Numbered from the stretch's first letter, positions 1 to 10,801 are shown. The stretch: 64,000 nucleotides of DNA from Hydractinia symbiolongicarpus (GCF_029227915.1 NC_079875.1:20021001-20085000); one strand, 5' to 3'. Notes: a model not told the origin generated them from the letters alone. Numbers and translations: made by a program.

Positions 1-1836
1 GAGTAACAAACCAAGGCCTCCAAGACGTGGCGGAAGGGACAGGAGTGATCTCTCTCTATCATTAACGATATGTCCACCAGTAATGGCTGGGATGAACTGA
101 TGTCTAAGGACCTCTTCGAACGATTGTAAGTAGTTTTCAATCCCTAGGATTGTTCGGAAGAAATACGTCAGCTTATGTTGATATCCCGCAATATAACATC
201 CGTATGCTGCTTGCGGCTGTGTTGTCGCCATCCGAGAAAGCAGAGACATTTCATTCACCCATTTTTCGATCAATTCATTAACGTATTTTCGCTTGTACTG
301 TTCGCTTCCTACCACCGACCCGAGATGTCTTTCTGCTTCAGTGGTTATTTTCACCCCAGTTCCTTCAAAAATCTTTCTTGCCTCGTCGAACTTCTCTGGC
401 CTCACGATAAGCCACGACTTTGTTGGTTGGGAATGATATCCATATTTTGGCCCACATTGGATGAGATTTGACCACCAACTACGAAGTGCGACGAGGCTTC
501 CAGATGCGCTTACATCATCCGCGAACGCCACCATCTTGTTGTTTGATCCTTAGTTGTTGCAATTAGTATGTCAAGTAGAGGGGATATAGCCATCGCGTAA
601 ATAGCCATTCTGAGTGGATCACCTAGTGTTGTGCCCTCTCTTGACAATATTTCTTGCCCCCCCAGAAGACAAACAGACGTGCTGGCGTTTGGTAGCAGTT
701 CTTTACACATGTAGCAATCGGTGGACATGTGATGGAGATGTTGTGAAGCAGCACTTTTCTGTTCACACTTTTAAAAGCGTTTGCAGCGTCAACGAAGAGG
801 ACTGCTTCAGACTGCTCTCTTCCAAACAGCTCTTTCATTGCGTGTATCGCCGCTTCACTACCTGCTTCTCAGCCGCACAATTGTGATTTTGAGGAAGCTT
901 TGACCACATCTTTCTTTGTGACACTCATCACGATTTTTCCTGCTATTCTCCTGATTACTTCACCTACTCCAATAGGCCGAAGTCCTGGTTGTTTGTCCAG
1001 TGGGACTAGTCGGGATGCCATTATTGCTTCGAGGGAGTTGTCGTTGATGTTATCGACGCACATCCTTTTGATAACGTTTGCTAGCGCTCTTCTAAGATCT
1101 TGTCCAGTGTCGCCATACATCTTCGAGGAAAGTATCTTTCTCCAACCTTCTGCATCTATACCAGATGGACCGGAACCCCCTTTCGTCATCTGGGCTGCTT
1201 TGAGAACCATTTGATCGTCTATGGATTCAAAAATGATTGGTTCCACTGTGGGAATTTCTCCTGGACATAAGGCTTCTTCATTTGCCTCTTTTCCATCGGG
1301 ATGTTTGATTCACAAAAGCTCCATTGTTTCGTTGCTTAAGGGTAATATCCCTCCTTTCATGTTGTTTGTAAGAAGCTTAATTGCACCATTCACGTTACCC
1401 TTTTGCATAAGCTCTTTAAATTGTCTTGAAAGAGCTGCCATATCTCTCTTCCCGTTGTTGGTAGGTAGTCTTGACTGAATCGCTTTCGCTTCTCTGTAAA
1501 GTTTTGCAAAGTCTCCCTTTCGCCATGTTTCCAGGCGTCGTTCGAGAGTTTCGACGTGGTCTTTACTCTTTGATCTTTTGGATGGTTTCTGTAATAGCAA
1601 GGCGGGCATAATGTGTATCAGCCTCAGCGCACAGTTCTTGAGTGCAGAATTCTCTGTCCACGAATTCAGCAAGCGTGTCGTTTCACGGATGTATGCCTTT
1701 CCGGAAGCGCCGTTTGGTAGCATGAATAGATTGCGTTTCCAGAAAACGATTTTTAGCACTTTTCTCCATCTCACTACCTTTCGTTTCGGACCATTAGAAA
1801 GTTTCCGCAACACTGGTTAGTGTTGCGAAAAGAGGC
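1..1836 (-). pseudogene. Reverse transcriptase of a cnidarian-type non-LTR-like element, copy 1 (cut by window edge)
   Basis: Read right to left this is one degraded reverse transcriptase. A basic N-terminal part (1310-1813) is followed by a segment with the sugar-pocket-like text GLRPIGVGEVIRRIAGKIV (869-1246), the first catalytic block LFVDAANAFKS, and then EGTTLGDPLRMAIYAM (510-838). The YxDD-type box, FADD, lies at about 520-530 but in another frame. The reading therefore changes frame near 540, and there are also stops near 860. The remainder, ending in TGGHIVND-like text, reaches base 1 and continues outside. The same family recurs at 22869-24660, where the C-terminal part survives. Known cnidarian genomes carry many copies of this RT type. 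The 5' end abuts the DIRS-1 terminal repeat, consistent with DIRS-1 having landed in or beside it. It is a dead copy. Confidence 0.8.
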
Positions 1837-1840
1837 AGAA

Positions 1841-1928
1841 ATAAAATCTCAATCGATCTAATACTGCATTCTTACAACCCAGCCGGCTCCACTACACTAA
1901 GCTAGTGGAGCCCTGACCTCCTTCCTCT
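1841..1928 (+). repeat. Left inverted terminal repeat of DIRS-1
   Basis: 88 bp that match the reverse complement of 5888-5975 with a single visible mismatch (AGCCGG versus AACCGG). It contains a small internal palindrome around the GGCTCCACTA / TAGTGGAGCC arms (about 1885-1911). Confidence 0.93.
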
Positions 1929-2044
1929 TTCAATTTCTTCGCGATCAAGAAAGAAGCTCAGGATTATTATATCCAGTTATATCCAGGTATATCGTCATTT
2001 TATTGTCAAGATATTGTATAATACATACTTCAATTTACAAAGTT

Positions 2045-3157
2045 ATGGCTTCGACACCAACATCGAATATTTCTGTTGGCGACGAGCGTAACGGAGATAT
2101 AAACGATGATTCTGTGGTCAAGGAAGACACAGATACTACGATCGGTGAAAAACGTGGAACCTCAGAGATCAATGTTCCCATAAGTTACAAACGATTTAAA
2201 GTTGTCAAGGAAGAAGATGCCTTTAAATGGGCTCTTCCTGATGACATGGCCTCCTATGCAAATGTGGAGTCTGAGGAGTTTATCTCAGACAAGGAGTAAA
2301 AGGAGCAAGTTATGGTTCACACTCCTAGCTAGATCTATGAACTTGGATCCCATCAAAACGTTAGAGGAGATGTTGGCGAGTCTCATGAAAAGCAGTAATA
2401 GTAGTATGGACTATGAAAGATGCTTTAAGAAGATTCAGGAGAAAGTAGGAGATATTATGGGGCCTTTGTCAAAGCAAATTCGCACGTCTACCAATTTGGA
2501 AGATGATCTTCCATCACCAGAGGAAATGTCCTCGCTGGTGGAAAAAGCAGTGACAATGGTGGGTCAGTTAATGAACTTCATCCCAGTGAGAGAAGACGCA
2601 ATGTTTTAATGGCATCGTCGAAAATGTCTCAGGCTCAAGCAGCTGGTACACTTAAAGACCAAGCTTCATATTTACAAAAACATGACAATGAGCTGTTTGG
2701 GAAATCTTATAGAGACCACATGGCCGAGGTATCGAAATCCATAAAACAAGAAACTACAGTGGCTGTTTCTGGTCGTCGCACCACCAGTGGTCGAAGGTGG
2801 CCAACTAGGCCCTTTCGTGGTGGCACCTTACATCAACGAAGAAGTGAGGGGGAAAATCAATACTTATCTTCAAAGCAACAATACTATAGCAAAGGTAACT
2901 CTTTTTCAAAAATTGAAAAAGGATCCTTTTCTCAACATAGAACTTCCAGTACCGCTTCTACTGATGGAAAATTGGGTGAACTTAGAGGATCTTACTCAAG
3001 TTCATCCCACCATAAAACGTCTTTTTGCCGGGTGGCAAATACCGACTACACCGTTAGCAGGACGGTTAAAATATTTTCTCCCAGCTTGGGAGAGGTTGAC
3101 ACAGGAACAAAATCTTTTGTCAGTAGTACAAGGTTTTTGAATCCCATTTCTTTCTGA
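2045..3157 (+). pseudogene. DIRS-1 gag-like ORF, frameshifted
   Basis: A Met at 2045 opens an acidic N-terminus that runs to 2299, continues in another frame through 2609, and in a third frame through 3157. The middle part contains the phrase DIMGPLSKQIRTS. It lines up with DVMGPLSRVWSV in the DIRS-2 protein at 9832-10500, which fixes both as the same structural (gag-like) protein. The C-terminal part is rich in Arg, Ser and Gly, as expected of a nucleic-acid-binding tail. Members of this family precede the RT in DIRS elements. At least two frame changes make this copy non-functional. Confidence 0.75.
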
Positions 3158-3169
3158 ACCAACACAAAT

Positions 3170-4677
3170 TCAAACGCCACATGTGCCAGTTCCCAGTCTG
3201 TCAGACAAGAAATTAATAGATTTAGAAGTGGAGATGTTGAGAAAAGGAGCCATGTTGAAAGTCCCTCCATCAGAGGGACAATCTCTGAGCACAATATTTT
3301 TAGTAGAAAAAGAAGATGGAGGAAATCGACCTGTAATAAAACTCAAGCATTTAAACAAATTTGTTCCTTATGAGCACTTCAAAATGGAAGGTTTGTACTC
3401 AAATTCCTATTAAACAGAGTCGATTGGATGTGCAAGTTATACCTGAAGGATGCTTACTTCAGTGTCCTTCCAATTCAGTGTCCTTCAGATTCTTCCAAGA
3501 AATTTGTGAGGTTCGAATGGTCAGGCAACCTATACGAACTCCTCAGTTTTTGTTTTGGCTTGGGTCCAGCTCCACGGATTTTTACAAAGTAACTGAAAAT
3601 CCCCTTGGCTATACTTCGTCAGTTAATGATACGAATTATAATTTACATAGACGATATGTTAGTTTTGGGACGGTGCAGAGAGGAGGTCCTTATGGCACGA
3701 GACACTTTGATTTTCCTGTTACAAAATTTGGGATTTCTAATAAACTTAAAAAAATCTGTCCTGGAGCCAACCCAGAAAATAGAGTTCTTAGGAATGTCTG
3801 TGGATTCGATAACCATGTCTCTGTCTTTAACAAGGGAGAAAGTTGCTTGAGTTTGTACAAAGCGAGACAGGCTACTATTTTGAAACTAACTCAGTTAATA
3901 GGAGTTCTATCCTCCACCATACAAGCAGTTCTGCCAGCTTGTCTGGAGTTTCGTTTTCTACAACAACAAATGCAAAGCCTAAAAGCATCAAAAACTTATG
4001 CCACCCTAGTGAATTTAAAGAAGGAGTCTCTGGAGGAACTTTTATGGTGGGTAAACAATTTAACTTTGTACAACGGGCGTTCCCTTATTCAAACTCAAGC
4101 ACAAATGTTGTTACAAACAGATGCTTCCCTGAAAGGTTGGGGAGCAGTTTGTCAAGGGACCAGAACGGGAGGCATGTGGTCCAAAACAGAACAGATTCTG
4201 CATATAAATGATTTGGAATTATTGGCAATCAAACTAGCACTTCTGTCTTTTCACAAGACAAAACAATTTACATCAGTTCACATTCAAACAGACAACATGG
4301 CAGCCCTGTCTTACCTCCTAAAAGTGGGTGGAACAAAGAATTTTGCTATGATAAAAATAACCAAAGAGATTTGGGATTTCCTATTACTCCACAAGATCAC
4401 GATTACTGCAGAGTACCTTCCAGGTTGCCTGAATATCAAGGCAGACTGGGAGTCTCGACATATCCAGGACTCAGCCGAATGGAAGCTTTGTCCTGTGGTT
4501 TTCAAAACAATTTGTCAGAGAATAGGATATCCCAAACTGGACCTGTTTGCCTCCCGTCTATCTCATCAACTTCCACTGTATTATTCTTGGAAGCCAGATC
4601 CTCACAGTCCGGGTACAGATGCATTTCACCAAAAGTGGAATCAGCGAAGTCTTATGCATTTCCTCCTTTTGCTCTGA
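3170..4677 (+). pseudogene. DIRS-1 reverse transcriptase and RNase H, frameshifted
   Basis: Finger and palm blocks run in order: KEDGGNRPVIKLKHLNKFVP (3300-3365), LKDAYFSV (about 3440-3465, first catalytic Asp), FGLGPAPRIFTK (about 3556-3590), and the YIDDMLVLG box (about 3640-3670). RNase H follows with QTDASLKGWGAVCQG (about 4115-4160), ELLAIKLAL, the Asp in HIQTDNMAALSYL (about 4280-4320), and the C-terminal EYLPGCLNIKADWESR (about 4410-4455). This covers the usual RT-RH core of DIRS elements. Coding switches frame near 3400 and near 3845, so the ORF is interrupted although every catalytic motif is still readable. Confidence 0.88.
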
Positions 4678-5885
4678 TACACAGAGTACTAAAAAAGGTG
4701 GAAGAGGAACAGGTTCCTTTTCTGATTTTAATCACACCAGCATGGCAGTCACAAACATGGTATCCGGAAGTGTTACGTCTATCAGTGAGAAATCCGTTTC
4801 TTCTTCCTGTGAAAGAAAATCTTTTAAAAAATCCTAAAATTGGAAAACCACCCCATGATAATGACAAGGGCTCTACAGTTGGCTGCTTGGATAGTTTCAG
4901 GGAAAAACTCCTTGAGAAAGGAATTTCTACACAGGATTCCAATTTCATCATTGCCTCCAGAAGAAGGGGTTCTAATGCAAATTATTCATCGTCCTGGAAT
5001 AAGTGGGCTAGCTGGTGTGGTCAAAAACAGGTTGATCCATTTCAATGCTCTATAAATTTTGTAATAAATTATTTGGGTGAGTTATTTAAAGAGGGTTATG
5101 AATATCGAACTATTTGTTGCCATAGATCAGCCATTTCAGCCTTTCATGATAAAATTCAAGGAAGGCCTGTAGGAGAACATCCTAAAGTTAGTTCTCTTAT
5201 ATCAGGTGTTTTTAATGAAAAACCTCCTCAACCAAAGCATACTTTTATTTGGGATGTTCAAGTGGTCATAGATTATATTAAAAAGACGTTCAAAGATAAC
5301 AGGCAAATTTCTGTAAGATCGTTGTCCGTAAAACTTACAATGCTATTAGCCTTAACTTCAGCTTCTAGGGTGTTGGGTCTTCATAATCTGGATATAAATT
5401 TTATGACTAAAACTAATTATCAACATACGTTTACTTTTAATAAACTCCATAAGTCGTGGAGACAAGGACAGCCAAATCCATCTATTGTTTTTGTCAGTTA
5501 TCCAGAAGATGAAGACCTTTGTGTGATTAATGCATTAAATGTTTATTTAGAACGTACCAGTGAGTGGAGGAAAGCAAGTGGTGCTTCACAGTTGTTAATT
5601 AGTACTGTTAGACCTCAGGGTGTCGTTAGCTCTACAATAGCTGGCTGGATTAAAACCGTGCTAAGAGGGGCGGGGATTCACACTAATAAGTTTTCTGCTC
5701 ATTCTACCAGGTCAGCTTCTACATCAAAAGCAGAGCTGTCAGGTCTCTCTATAAAGGATATTCTAGAGAGAGGCTCATGGTCTAAAGAATCCACATGGCA
5801 ACGTTTTTATAGGAAGAAAATTTGTTCGAATACTAAATACAAAAATTTTCAGAATTCTGTTTTAAAAAGGACCAAAGCGCTATGA
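4560..5885 (+). pseudogene. DIRS-1 methyltransferase-like segment and tyrosine recombinase
   Basis: The part from about 4640 (KSYAFPPFALIHRVLKKV) matches the stretch between RNase H and recombinase that is often described in DIRS elements as a Dam-like methyltransferase. The tyrosine recombinase occupies the rest. The catalytic Arg lies in LALTSASR (about 5350-5372), His and the second Arg in AHSTRSAST (about 5697-5724), and the likely nucleophile Tyr in WQRFYRKK (about 5794-5818). This frame is uninterrupted from about 4640 to the stop at 5883-5885, so the recombinase itself may be intact. The link to RT/RNase H is broken by a frameshift near 4640. The stop codon is two bases from the right terminal repeat, so there is essentially no 3' UTR. 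Confidence 0.85.
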
Positions 5886-5887
5886 GT

Positions 5888-5975
5888 AGAGGAAGGAGGT
5901 CAGGGCTCCACTAGCTTAGTGTAGTGGAGCCGGTTGGGTTGTAAGAATGCAGTATTAGATCGATTGAGATTTTAT
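5888..5975 (+). repeat. Right inverted terminal repeat of DIRS-1
   Basis: Reverse complement of 1841-1928 with one visible mismatch. Confidence 0.93.
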
Positions 5976-5996
5976 GAAATAAAATTGAAGAATTAC

Positions 5997-6052
5997 GTAA
6001 GGGCCCGAAGCGCCCGCAATGTAATTCGGATTTTATAAATAAAATCGAAAGA
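5997..6052. repeat. GC-rich palindromic module, DIRS terminal region (copy 1)
   Basis: The sequence runs from TTACGTAA through a GGGCCCGAAGCGCCCG core to an ATGTAATT arm and an ATTTTAT tract. Its reverse complement recurs at 6649-6708 with a related core, GCGGCCGCTTCGCGGC. It is shared by the ends of both DIRS elements. Confidence 0.7.
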
Positions 6053-6053
6053 A

Positions 6054-6080
6054 GATCTAATACTGCATTCTTACAACCCA
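6054..6080 (+). repeat. Internal copy of the DIRS-1 terminal sequence (ICR component)
   Basis: 27 bases identical to 1855-1881 of the left terminal repeat, in direct orientation, lying just outside the right repeat. DIRS elements carry an internal complementary region copied from their ends that serves in circle formation. This fits that role. Confidence 0.75.
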
Positions 6081-6367
6081 ATCGGCGACCGAAATAGAAG
6101 CACTAAAAGAAAAACTGCAGAACCAAAGTCTGCAGACTCTATGTTCAGTAAACGAAAAATCACACAAAGGAGCATCTGCCTAAAACCACTTGTTCTCATT
6201 CGCAGCAACAATTTGTTTGTTTAATAAAATCTTTTGAGAGAGGGAAGATAAAATAAATATAACCTATTCTCTACATCTAAGGATATGTATTAGCTAAAGT
6301 ATATAACAAAATTTACAAAACGAAGGAAAACAATGTAATTTGGATTTTATGAATAAAATTGAAGTAT

Positions 6368-6408
6368 GATATAATGCTGAGTCATCAACCCTATAGCGCT
6401 AGAATAAG
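6368..6408 (+). repeat. 41-bp direct repeat, copy 1
   Basis: Identical to 6715-6755. It ends in TATAGCGCTAGAATAAG. It belongs to the terminal or internal complementary region of DIRS-2. Confidence 0.85.
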
Positions 6409-6497
6409 TAAGAAAACGGAGGGTAATACTGAAATGAAATACCAAATAAGTAAAATCAATGTTATATTTTCAATGAAAATGAGAAAAATATGAAATG

Positions 6498-6574
6498 TCA
6501 GTTTAAACCACGGTATGATCCTCGGTATCCACCGCGATAACCACCGCCATAACCACCACGATTTCCTCTTGGTG
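6498..6574 (-). pseudogene. Orphan RGG/GYR-rich terminal exon
   Basis: On the minus strand an intron-like acceptor (TTTTTACATTATTATAG) is followed by 77 bases ending in TGA at 6498-6500. They encode a Gly/Arg/Tyr-rich peptide with the repeated units RGGYGGGYRGGYRGSYRG. RGG tails of this kind are typical of hnRNP and glycine-rich RNA-binding proteins. No other exon of such a gene is visible. The exon lies between inverted copies of TTCTAGCGCTATA (6627-6639 and 6393-6405), inside the DIRS-2 terminal region, so it looks like captured host DNA. It could also be the tail of a gene broken up by the elements. Confidence 0.5.
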
Positions 6575-6648
6575 CTATAATAATGTAAAAATATGGTTTA
6601 GATACATCAAATAAACATTGGGTATGTTCTAGCGCTATACACAATATA

Positions 6649-6708
6649 CAAATTACATTGCGGCCGCTTCGCGGCGTTACGTAATTTAGTAATTTTATTT
6701 CATAAAAT
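6649..6708. repeat. GC-rich palindromic module, DIRS terminal region (copy 2)
   Basis: AATTACATTGCGGCCGCTTC and the following GCGGCGTTACGTAATT form an imperfect palindrome, followed by ATTTTATTTCATAAAATT. Inverted relative to 5997-6052. Confidence 0.7.
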
Positions 6709-6714
6709 TCCGTC

Positions 6715-6755
6715 GATATAATGCTGAGTCATCAACCCTATAGCGCTAGAATAAG
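6715..6755 (+). repeat. 41-bp direct repeat, copy 2
   Basis: Identical to 6368-6408. It is followed at 6759-6771 by a short GGCCC-TAC-GGGCC hairpin. Confidence 0.85.
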
Positions 6756-6784
6756 CGCGGCCCTACGGGCCACACATATCCTCA

Positions 6785-8020
6785 GTTCGAAGCGCCACCC
6801 AATCCTATTGCAGTTTGAAATAGTTGTGACATAGGCTGAATAGTTTTCCGGTAATGCTTTTGCCAAGTTGTCTTACCAGACCAACTACCCCGTTTTAAAA
6901 TATCTGCGGTGGAAAGGCCCAAAGTTTGGCTTTAGAAGTAGAAGCAGACCTAGTGGAATGCGCAGAAAACAAGTTAGTATTAAGCCCTGCGTCATTCAAG
7001 ACAGACTTATCCACCCTGCCACCGTAGATGGTACAACAGCATGGTGGGGACGTAGTGTACTCAAGAGTAGCTGAGTGTGTTTGTCACCAGTTCGCCACTC
7101 CCTAGTTCTTCTGATGTTAAAATCAATCGTGTTTACAATGCACAATTTGGAATTGTTGGAAAAATTTTTAAACTCTATCTTAGGAGGAGAGGATCCTTTT
7201 TTGTTTCTGGTTTTTGTTAGTTTATCAAGCGTAAAAACGTAACTATCTTGAGACCTAACCATGTGATCCATATTTAAGTAACAAACTTCAGACCCCCTTG
7301 ATGCAGAAGTTAGTGCTAACAACATTGCTAATTTGTGAGACAAAATTTTTATAGATAAACCTTCATTATTTGATAAAGTATTGAGATGATCAATAACTAC
7401 TTGCACATCCCAAATAAAAGTAAATCGAGGTTTGGTTGGTCTCAAATTGAATACACCTGTCATAAGTGAACAAATCCTAGGATGTTCACCTACATTAACA
7501 GAATTTATAGGATTGTGGTATGCAGAAACCATTAATTGTGCTATATTCAAAACCTTTGTGAAAGAGCATTGCTAAATAGTTGGCAATTATATTTACATCA
7601 CATCGAACAGGATCAGCCTGTTGTTGCATACACCAGCCAGTCCACTTTCTCCAGGTCGATTGGTAATTAGAAATCGAGCCTCTGCGCCTGGAGTTTGTGA
7701 TAAGATCTGTAGCTTTCTCTGATAATCCCTCTGAAGCCAAGCATTGCCTGAAACAGTCCAAGCCGTTAGCCTCAGTTGTTTTAGTCTTACTAGTGGGTGT
7801 ATTTGTCCCTGAGCATTTGTTAAAGCTTGTGGCTGCATAGACAGAAGTACTGGATTCTGAATTGACATTTCCAACAGAACTGAATACCATGGCTGACTTT
7901 GCCAAGTTGGTGTTATCAAAAGAAGAACTGACCCCTCTTGGACCACTTTCTTGAGAATTTTGGTTATCAGACAAAATGGAGGAAATGCATAACCGTACAG
8001 ATCCCCCCACACCTGTTGAA
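6785..8020 (-). pseudogene. DIRS-2 methyltransferase-like segment and tyrosine recombinase, frameshifted
   Basis: YAFPPFCLITKILKKV (about 7930-7980) is the counterpart of the DIRS-1 segment at 4640. The recombinase follows: ALTSASRGSEV (about 7285-7320) carries the first catalytic Arg, AHSTRSAST (about 6950-6985) the His and second Arg, and WQKHYRKT (about 6840-6865) the likely nucleophilic Tyr. These last two blocks lie outside the longest open frame (6996-7550), because the frame changes near 7000 and again near 6935. A further frame change near 7550 separates the N-terminal arm. All catalytic residues can still be read, but the gene is broken. Confidence 0.82.
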
Positions 8021-9620
8021 GTGCGTTTGTTCCCACACTGTTTGGGTCTGGCCGCCACGACATGTACCGTTTTAACTGATGATTCAGACGGGAGGCAAAT
8101 AGATCTATCTCTGGTTGTTGTCTTATTTGGTATAGTCGTGAAAACAGTGCTGGATCCAACTGCCAATCGCTCGGATCTACAATGTTTCGAGATTCCCAGT
8201 CCGCTACTACATTCAGCTTGCTTGGAAGATATTCTGCATAATCATGATCTCTTTCGAAAAAAGTAAATTCCATATTTATTTGGCTATTTTCACCATATCC
8301 TGATCTTTCGTTCCCCCCATTTTTAGGAGATAGCTCAATGCTGTCATGTTGTCTATTTGTAAATGAATTGTTTTTTAGACATGGTTTTTCAAAAACGTTT
8401 GTAGAGCTAATTTTACTGCTAACAACTATAACACATTTATGTGGTAATTCTTCTCCTGAATCGACCATGTTCCTCTTGTGGAAATTCCCCGACAGGCTGC
8501 CCCCCAACCCTGAGTTGAGGCATCTGTCTGAATCGTCCAATCTGATTGTATTATTTTCAGAGGCCTGTCATTTTGAAGGTATAAATTCTCTTTCCACCAC
8601 TTTAATTCTTCCAGGGAATTTGCATTTAGCACTATGTGAGATTGGTAATTTAGTTGAGCCTGATGGAGAGCCTGTATCTGTTGAGATTGTAAATACCGGT
8701 GCTGTAACCTCCCCGGGAGAACCGCTTGAGTCGTGAAAGATAATTGCCCTATGAGCTTTGTTAACTCCAATATTGTTGTTTTGGGATTTGGGATTAGCTG
8801 AGTGCATTTGTTCACTATCTGCACAACTTTGTCCTGTGGTAGAGACAGCGTCATTTTTTGAGAATTTATAATGAGTCCTAGAAATTCTATTTCCTGAACT
8901 GGTACAAGTTGAGACTTTTCTGATTTATTACATATCCCAAATTTTGCAAAAGATAAATGAGGGTCTCCTTTGCGATGCGCAGAGATTCCACTGTTCTTGA
9001 CATTAGTAACATGTCGTCTAGGAAAACAACAATTCTCACCATTATCCTTCTTAAAAGAGCTATCGGAATTTTCAAAAGTTTTGTGAAAATCAATGGTGCT
9101 GGCCCGAGACCGAAACATAGGCATAAAAACTCGCAAAGATTCCCCTCCCAAATGAACCTCAGATACTTTCTTGAGTATTACTGTGGAAAGTTTATCATTT
9201 CTTGAACATGATAGTTTAGTAGGCGACGTTTCGGGAGATCCTTCTCCCATCATCGGGCAAAGTAAAATGATGTTGCGCATGCATTGTAATATGAGTACTG
9301 AACAGACAAACCGAAATAATATCTTTAATAACTTTCTTGAGTGTTGATTTATTGAAATGCAAAAATATGCATCCTTTAGGTCTATTTTGCACATGTAATC
9401 GTTTTGTTGCAAAAGATCTCTCAGGAGGCCGAGACTTTCCATCTTGAAATGTATGTAAGGTATGAAGCTGTTTAAAGTCTTCAGATTTATTATGGGACGA
9501 TTGTCCCCGTCCTTTTTCGGTACTACAAACATGTTGCTCAAAAATTGATTTTCTACTGGAGTCACCTTGTGAATAGCCCCCTTTTGTATCATACTTGATA
9601 CTTCGTTGTTGAGCAGTAAT
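8020..9620 (-). pseudogene. DIRS-2 reverse transcriptase and RNase H, interrupted by a 166-bp insertion
   Basis: Blocks in order on the minus strand: KKDGDNRPIINLKTLNSFIP (about 9455-9520), IDLKDAYFCIS (about 9355-9390), then the insertion at 9177-9342. Palm sequence resumes with FGLGPAPLIFTK in another frame, the FLDDMLLMS box (about 9000-9030), and RNase H with QTDASTQGWGAACRG (about 8500-8545). The C-terminal RNase H text EYLPSKLNVVADWESR lies near 8180-8225 in yet another frame. It therefore has the complete domain set of DIRS-1 but at least three frame breaks. The insertion adds coding-like filler, so the long open frame 8426-9592 is misleading across 9090-9340. Confidence 0.85.
9165..9342 (-). 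mobile_element. 166-bp retroposed insertion with 12-bp target duplication
   Basis: ACTTTCTTGAGT occurs at 9165-9176 and again at 9331-9342, and RT coding sequence resumes correctly across it, so the bases between are an insertion. The insert contains GACGTTTCGGGAGATC next to CTCCCATCATCGGGC, a stem-like motif of the kind seen at the 3' ends of short retroposons. The 12-bp duplication fits LINE-machinery insertion. No coding content is recognised. Confidence 0.75.
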
Positions 9621-9639
9621 CTTTCCTACTGACTCATTT

Positions 9640-10801
9640 GAGGAAACCGAGGTACTTGATGTTGCTCTGGAGGAGAAAGGAAAGGAATTGTGTATCCTTT
9701 CACCATCTCTAGAATTTTCGGATCATGTGTTAACTTTGCCCAATTTGATACAAAGTGTTGAATCCTCCCTGCCAATGGAACTTGTGGAATATGATTTGTA
9801 AACAGGGATCTTATTAATGGGTGTACATATCTTAAATCTTCACTATTTCTGGTAAACATAGATGAGAAGAAAGAGGAAGATTTCTTACCTGCGAAATTTG
9901 AATTGTTGGCATACGTACCACTGTTGGACGCACTGTCTCTTCGCATAAAGAACCCACGCCCCCGAGAACCTCTTCCTCGGTTCTGAGGCTCCCACGAAAG
10001 GGTTGTTGCTTCTGATGACCTTTCAGTTCCTTATTGATTAAATCGGTGTATTTGTGTTTAGTTTTTATGCTGCTGCACCAATCCTCACGGAATTTGGGAC
10101 CAAACAAATTGCCATCCATTGCAGTCAACAAAGATGCTTTCTCCTTGAGTAACTGTTTTCCTTTCGTGTCTTTCATAAGGGCAGTAAGTACACACACCCT
10201 GCGTCCATATGTGATTGAATTGTTGGCTAGACCAAGCAATAAGATGCTTTGTTCGATCAAACCGTTCAGTTCCTCCATGGACTGTTCAATTAATCCATTC
10301 TTGGATGTCAAACCTTTTTGAATGACACTCCAAACCCGGGACAGAGGCCCCATGACATCGGTAAGTTTTTGCTGGATTTTTGAGCTTGCTTTGTCCTCTG
10401 TGACAACGTATGGCTTGTGCCGCTCTTCTAAAATACTTTTTAAATAATTGTCCAAGGTAGCTGGTTTTGGCACATTTGTTGGTACAGGGTTTTCCTTCAA
10501 AATACAATTTTTGAGATCTGAATCACTGATATGGGTGGAAAAATGTTTTTTTTACGTAGTCAATTTGATCATCTGACAATTGATAGTCAAACTCTTTCTC
10601 CGAAGGTATCACCTCAAACTTTTTAAGTGGTGGACATAGACTTTCGTTTTTATGATTGTCGTCACCATCACAAGGTAGGGAGTGTTTCCTCTTCCTTGAT
10701 TGCTCTAATAGGCTGGCGTTAACTTCAGTCCCAGCACCATCCGAGTTCACAGTAGTATATTCAACAGAGTCGTTGTTTACTTCGGTTGAATTTGTAGCCA
10801 T
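9640..10801 (-). pseudogene. DIRS-2 gag-like ORF, frameshifted
   Basis: The Met codon at 10799-10801 starts an acidic/basic N-terminus (10523-10801). The frame then changes to 9832-10500, which holds DVMGPLSRVWSV and a Lys/Gln-rich region, and changes again to 9626-9946. The tail joins the RT N-terminus through YTIPFLSPPE text, as in DIRS-1 (about 3130-3150). It is homologous to the DIRS-1 ORF at 2045-3157, though clearly diverged, so the two elements are separate lineages of one family. Confidence 0.72.

Larger units (their letters stand above)
1841..6080 (+). mobile_element. DIRS-type tyrosine-recombinase retrotransposon (DIRS-1)
   Basis: The order is inverted terminal repeat, gag-like ORF, reverse transcriptase/RNase H, methyltransferase-like segment, tyrosine recombinase, inverted terminal repeat, then a short copy of the terminal sequence. 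This is the layout of DIRS elements, which replicate through a circular DNA and integrate with a tyrosine recombinase, leaving no target duplication. The terminal repeats are nearly identical, so the copy is fairly young, yet the coding frame is broken at several places (near 2290, 2600, 3400, 3850 and 4640), so it is not autonomous. The related DIRS-2 on the minus strand lies immediately downstream, tail to tail. Confidence 0.92.
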
